From assembly GCA_900539115.1 (NCBI GenBank), contig UQAQ01000015.1, positions 1-58,116 on the forward strand: 58,116 bases of DNA. The letters run 5' to 3'. Positions within the stretch are counted from its first letter, which is position 1. Every line of letters starts with the position of its first letter. The notes beneath the pieces are model-generated. The model saw only the letters and a program-made list of their open reading frames with translations. It did not search any database and had not been told where the DNA came from. The stretch comes from an uncultured Roseburia sp. (GTDB taxonomy: Bacteria > Bacillota > Clostridia > Lachnospirales > Lachnospiraceae). This document shows positions 54,338 to 58,116 of this stretch, piece after piece. A program made the translations under genes and the position numbers.

Positions 54338-54796
54338 TTAGAAATTATCCAATTTAATCATCGTCTGAAAAGATGCTTGCAGCAATGACAAAATCACAAA
54401 CAATATTTTGCCCCATAGCATTATAGTAATTTTTTCCACCTGACTGTCCACATATCCAACAGCTTTCCAAGAAACTACCCCCGCCAGTGCAATAACTCCT
54501 ACAATAGCGATAATAACTGAAATCGTGGCTCCAATTGATGTATCTCCAAAACAACCAACCACTCCGGCAGCCAAATACGCAGACACCCAAATAAGTAATT
54601 CAAAAATAATAAAGTATATAATCATAAATCTCCAAAACGAAGACATGCTCGTACATTTAATTCCAAAAACAAGCAAAACATCCCAAGATCCACCATGGCT
54701 GTGTTTTAGTGCCAAGAAGCCAGCAATGCAAACAGCCCCGATTAACACTACAATTACTGCTATTAATATTCTTTTAATTACCGATTTTTCCTCCAT
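54338..54796 (-). CDS. Small polytopic membrane protein, 152 residues
   Basis: Not recognised. Four predicted membrane segments (about 8-28, 57-80, 89-108, 127-147) with short loops; loop 1 has GGSWDVLLVFGIKCTSMS. Starts MEEKSVIKRILIAVIVVL. It lies 168 bases after the 516-residue gene and 25 before the WYL gene, on the same strand. It could be an effector membrane protein or a transporter-like accessory. Confidence 0.7.
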   Translation of the reverse strand: MEEKSVIKRILIAVIVVLIGAVCIAGFLALKHSHGGSWDVLLVFGIKCTSMSSFWRFMIIYFIIFELLIWVSAYLAAGVVGCFGDTSIGATISVIIAIVGVIALAGVVSWKAVGYVDSQVEKITIMLWGKILFVILSLLQASFQTMIKLDNF

Positions 54797-54964
54797 ATGG
54801 CATTCTCCCTTCTTTTCTCCTATTTTACACGATTTAATAAAACATTTCTCGGCAGAAAGAACCGGAAATTGTGCTAAAATTCTTGCGTCGAATTAACTTA
54901 TTTATTTGCAATAATTCCTTTTGTATTTTCTTTTATTGTAAACATCAATCCATATTCAGGTACT

Positions 54965-56515
54965 CTATCCAAATAATCTTTGCTTAAAATTTCTAAATCC
55001 ACTTCTTACTCCATTAGCAATTTTTTTCACACCGCTCCAAACTTTATTCGCAGTTGATTTTATAACGCTTCCTAATTTTTTTAACCCCAAATATATAGCA
55101 GTTCCAAACTTTGAACCAGCCATATATCCAACTGTTCCACCTACAATTCCACCTACAATTGGTCCAACAATTGGGATCCACGATAGTGCAGCTGCACCAA
55201 TTGCCATTCCTGTTGTTCCCCACCCTATTCCATACACCATTGCTGTAGTAGTTCTTGTCATCATATCAACAGCCTCTGTCATTGATATCTCATCACTTGC
55301 TACTTTCACCAAAATCTTAGCATTTTCAATTCCAACACACGCCATATGAGCAATTACATTCGCTGGTGTTCCTGGTGGAATAATAGCAATTACTCCTTTT
55401 TCAGAAGCAACTTTTAATGCCCCTGCCGCTGCTGCTTTAATTCCGGAATCAGTACCTGCTTTTAATGCTAATTCAACAGTTTCATTCTCATCTATGGGTT
55501 CCCCCTTAACTTTTTTGGTCACTAAATCAAATCCTACTGTAATAACTGCCGCTTGTAATCCTGCCATTCCTGCATTCTTACCAATATTAAGTGCAAGTTC
55601 TTTTGTATTAAATGCATTCCAATCATCCCGCGGCAGCACACCTTTTTCCTGTGTATTTAATTGTAATTTTTTTGCTTCTTCTTTCGTTAGACTTCCTGAT
55701 TTTGTAGGTACTCTGTCTGTTCCTCCCATATACGCTTCAACTGATTTATTGGGAAAAGCTTTCTTTATCTCTGCTACTTGATCAGCAGGCACAACATACC
55801 TTTGATTATTGTAATTTCCACTTTTCAACAAACCAATTGTCGTTTTTGCATCTTTTCCAAATTTGAATTGATATTGATGTACTATTTTCCCTGTATGTAT
55901 GTCTTTAATTACTGTGTCAAATGAATTTAACCCATATGTCTCTCCTGGATTTGGAACCATAACTTCAGCATAATAAGGTGAACCATCTAATTGAGCTTGC
56001 ATATTAAAAGTATTTACCGCATACTGTTCAGCTATAAATCCATCTAGATTCATGCACTGACTTATATCTCCTGCATTTGTTGTTACAGTCCTAAGCATCT
56101 GTGCATTAGCGTTTGTAATAGAATTATCTATAGCATTCAAATAATTTCCATAATCAATTACCGATAAGCCTACCGAAACTTCAGAAATCTTATTTGTTAA
56201 CCATTTATTGCTTTCAATACCGTGTTTTGCAACATTGCATACATCCTGATAATTTAAATTATATTCTTTCACAGATTCCATAATTTCCGATGCAAGCCCA
56301 CATAATTCTTCAGCTGATTTATCCGGTAATTCTGATTGAAGTTCTTTCGCCAACCACACTTCATCGGTCAACTCTTTGTCTTTCTTCGAATAACCACCTA
56401 CAAATTTTCCAATCATCTCCGAAGCTTTGTTTACCTCTTCTTGTGTTATTGCGATCATCTTAATGCTTTCTTTTATCTCATTTTTACTCGCCTGCATAGC
56501 ATAAATATCTGACAT
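54965..56515 (-). CDS. PD-(D/E)XK-like protein with glycine-zipper C-terminus
   Basis: 516 residues, no signal peptide. N-terminal part (1-150) is helical. Around 155-240 a core has GFIAEQ (E163), LNSFD (D200) and YQFKFG (Q216, K218), which fits the E-D-QxK spacing of restriction-endonuclease-like folds, followed by NYNNQRYVVPADQ. Residues 410-475 are Gly/Ala-rich and hydrophobic (GIGWGTTGMAIGAAAL, VGPIVGGIVGGTVGYMAG), like glycine-zipper membrane effectors; the end is basic (SGVKKIANGVRSGFRNFKQR). AGGAGAAGTTT precedes the ATG. Gap to the AAA+ gene is nine bases. I recall related stand-alone proteins but no named family; function is inference. Confidence 0.75.
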   Translation of the reverse strand: MSDIYAMQASKNEIKESIKMIAITQEEVNKASEMIGKFVGGYSKKDKELTDEVWLAKELQSELPDKSAEELCGLASEIMESVKEYNLNYQDVCNVAKHGIESNKWLTNKISEVSVGLSVIDYGNYLNAIDNSITNANAQMLRTVTTNAGDISQCMNLDGFIAEQYAVNTFNMQAQLDGSPYYAEVMVPNPGETYGLNSFDTVIKDIHTGKIVHQYQFKFGKDAKTTIGLLKSGNYNNQRYVVPADQVAEIKKAFPNKSVEAYMGGTDRVPTKSGSLTKEEAKKLQLNTQEKGVLPRDDWNAFNTKELALNIGKNAGMAGLQAAVITVGFDLVTKKVKGEPIDENETVELALKAGTDSGIKAAAAGALKVASEKGVIAIIPPGTPANVIAHMACVGIENAKILVKVASDEISMTEAVDMMTRTTTAMVYGIGWGTTGMAIGAAALSWIPIVGPIVGGIVGGTVGYMAGSKFGTAIYLGLKKLGSVIKSTANKVWSGVKKIANGVRSGFRNFKQRLFG

Positions 56516-56524
56516 AAACTTCTC

Positions 56525-58033
56525 CTATCTTTCTTCTGATGCATTTTTTAATTTCCTATTCTCATATTCTTCTGACATTTTCTTCAAAGGTTCTTTCATA
56601 ATTTCAGACAAAGAATGCGTATGACGGATTGTCTCTAATATATCATTTGTTGTAAGTTCTTTTTTTTCATCAACATATACATTCTCTATACTTTCCTTTA
56701 CTATACCCTCAATATCCGCTCCACTATATCCGGAAGTTCTTGATACAAGTATATCAAAATCAATATTTCTCAATTCTGCATTGCTTTTCCTACGTTTACT
56801 TATATGTATTTGAAATATTTTCTTTCTCTCTTCTGCATTAGGAAGTCCAACATAAAATATTTCATCAAATCTTCCTTTTCGCAACAATTCTGGAGGTAAT
56901 TTAGTAATATCATTCGCTGTAGCTACTACAAACGCTGCACTCTCTTTTTCCTGCATCCATGTAAGCAAACTACCAAACAATCTAGTTGTAACATCAGATC
57001 CTCCATTGTCTCCTCCGATTCCCGCAAGTCCTTTTTCCAACTCATCAATCCAAACAACACAGGGAGCGATCGCTTCTGCTAATGCAATAGCTTTTCGCAT
57101 ATTAGCCTCTGATTCTCCAACATATTTTCCCATTATCCGTCCCATATCTAATCTCAATAAGGGTACTTCAAACAATGCTGCCGCTGCTTTTGCATTAAGA
57201 GATTTGCCACATCCGGGGACACCTGCAATTAGAACTCCTTTGGGGGTATCAACACCAAATTTTTGAGCCTTGTCAATATTTTTAAAAACTTTTGCTTTCT
57301 TCGTAAGCCATTTCTTAAGGTTATCAAGCCCCCCAATATCCTCTATTGTTTCTTTCGGCGGTATCATATCTAGGATTCCGGACTTTATTATCCTCTGTCG
57401 CTTCTGTTCAAATATAAATTTTAAACTTCTCTTTGTAAGTTCACCATTATCTTCATTTACTGCTAATGCCAGTATGTTTTCTATTTCAAATTGAGATAAT
57501 CCTTTAAATGAAATTGCCATTTCATCTAATAAATCGTTTTGAACCTGATTCAAGTTATTATCACTAATTACCTCTTGAATTATTTTCTTTATCTCATCTG
57601 TTTTCAAATAATCCATTTCCAAAACGGATGTATATGGCTCTAATTCCTGGGGAATATACTTACTTGAAGATACAATAATAATATTGGTATCTAATTCCCC
57701 TGTACTAATTCTAAGTGCAATATTTTTTATAATCGCAATAATTTCCGGCTCATCCATTAAACTATGTACATCTTTTAATACTACAATCCTTCCCTGCAAC
57801 TCGTCACCATTTACTAAATATTTAAGTGTACCTTGCAAAGAACAATCCATTAAATTGTATGATTTTTTTGTAGAAAAATCTGTAAAGCCCGTAACACCGT
57901 TCCACTCATAGAGTTCTCGACCTGCTGCCGATTTTTTTACAATTTCATCGATTTTCTTTTCTTCGTAACTATGAATTAATAAAATCGGGAATCCCGCATC
58001 CACATATATAGTCACTTTATCCAATAAAGTCAT
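56525..58033 (-). CDS. Ycf46-family AAA+ ATPase
   Basis: A 502-residue ATPase. The N-terminal domain (about 1-215) has the Ycf46 pattern: LIHSYEEKKI, VVLKDVHSLMD, NIIIVSSSKYIP and EQKRQRIIKSGILDMIP. The AAA+ core (about 230-480) has DIGGLDNLKKWL, Walker A GVPGCGKS, the LDMGRIMGKYVGESE pore region, Walker B VVWIDELEKG, sensor 1 ATAND, Arg finger LLRKGRFDEIF and sensor 2 SGADIE. Ycf46 is a plastid and cyanobacterial gene (linked to inorganic-carbon use); bacterial homologues are little studied. ATG 58033 is preferred: GGGAGG is six bases upstream, while 58039 directly abuts it. Probably remodels or controls the next protein. Confidence 0.9.
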   Translation of the reverse strand: MTLLDKVTIYVDAGFPILLIHSYEEKKIDEIVKKSAAGRELYEWNGVTGFTDFSTKKSYNLMDCSLQGTLKYLVNGDELQGRIVVLKDVHSLMDEPEIIAIIKNIALRISTGELDTNIIIVSSSKYIPQELEPYTSVLEMDYLKTDEIKKIIQEVISDNNLNQVQNDLLDEMAISFKGLSQFEIENILALAVNEDNGELTKRSLKFIFEQKRQRIIKSGILDMIPPKETIEDIGGLDNLKKWLTKKAKVFKNIDKAQKFGVDTPKGVLIAGVPGCGKSLNAKAAAALFEVPLLRLDMGRIMGKYVGESEANMRKAIALAEAIAPCVVWIDELEKGLAGIGGDNGGSDVTTRLFGSLLTWMQEKESAAFVVATANDITKLPPELLRKGRFDEIFYVGLPNAEERKKIFQIHISKRRKSNAELRNIDFDILVSRTSGYSGADIEGIVKESIENVYVDEKKELTTNDILETIRHTHSLSEIMKEPLKKMSEEYENRKLKNASEER

Positions 58034-58064
58034 ATTCATCCTCCCTAAATAATCAAGTCTTTTT

Positions 58065-58081
58065 TCCCTTAATATAAGGGA
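58065..58081. other. Short palindrome upstream of the Ycf46 gene
   Basis: TCCCTT-AATAT-AAGGGA with seven T after it on the plus strand. That orientation would end plus-strand transcripts, yet no plus-strand gene is nearby, so it may be an operator or a remnant of the neighbouring unit. Beyond it only 35 bases remain in the window. Confidence 0.35.
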
Positions 58082-58116
58082 TTTTTTTAATTGTTTCTCA
58101 GCAGAATGAGCCTTCA

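Noticed and set aside
1..58116. CRISPR array, rRNA or tRNA genes
   Set aside because: No regularly spaced repeats, no cloverleaf with CCA-type end and no rRNA-like conserved stretches were seen on either strand. A tRNAscan or Rfam search would be the decisive test.

Overview
The window looks like a chromosomal segment of a Lachnospiraceae-type Clostridia bacterium (Roseburia/Agathobacter/Coprococcus-like). This is inferred from gene content: sporulation-family genes (YtfJ/GerW, SpoIIM-like), c-di-AMP synthesis by CdaA/CdaR, a giant 2-hydroxyacyl-CoA dehydratase-type activase, the PFL/ACT gene pair, AGGAGG ribosome sites and sigma-A promoters. The species cannot be fixed from sequence alone. 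Almost every gene is on the minus strand; the exceptions are a 46-residue membrane protein (18378) and the activase (28058). I saw no rRNA, tRNA or CRISPR array.

Layout, left to right. 0.02-5.1 kb: an ABC exporter operon of Gld type (ATPase, permease, GldG-like, DUF4340) ending in a nested-hairpin terminator. 5.2-18.2 kb: a closely spaced housekeeping run (SpoIIM-like, NudF, dipeptidase, PFL protein, ACT protein, WalJ-like hydrolase, long FtsA-like protein, CoaE, PolA, FakA-like, Asp23). 18.3-18.9 kb: the small membrane protein and rpmB, each with clear promoters. 18.9-27.1 kb: sporulation and envelope genes (YtfJ, DUF2953, two unknowns, a 1060-residue double mannosyltransferase-like protein, a rhomboid-like protein with zinc ribbon, CorA), probably read from a consensus promoter at 27.05 kb. 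27.3-32.3 kb: a LysM protein divergent from the activase. 32.5-37.9 kb: leuA, then the c-di-AMP operon cdaR-cdaA with two unknown membrane proteins. 38.0-43.1 kb: a KdpD/KdpE-like two-component system in line with a Na/Pi transporter and a K+/H+-type antiporter. 43.4-48.3 kb: enolase, a YitT protein and a Ca2+-type P-ATPase. 48.8-50.9 kb: a MerR regulator with a DXS-like enzyme of altered active site.

From about 51 kb to the right edge the content becomes accessory and mostly AT-richer: an Rpn/YhgA-like nuclease, an anchored TPR-like protein, a WYL regulator, a small membrane protein, and a two-gene unit of a Ycf46-family AAA+ ATPase and a 516-residue protein. The latter has what I read as a PD-(D/E)XK-like core and a glycine-rich hydrophobic C-terminus. 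This unit is the best candidate for an undescribed system, possibly defence or stress related; the function is inference.

The intergenic regions hold several long nested palindromes (27.1, 32.3, 32.4, 43.2 and 48.4-48.7 kb). Two of them carry nearly the same 23-base palindromic apex, in opposite orientation, on unrelated stems, which suggests a small palindromic repeat family.
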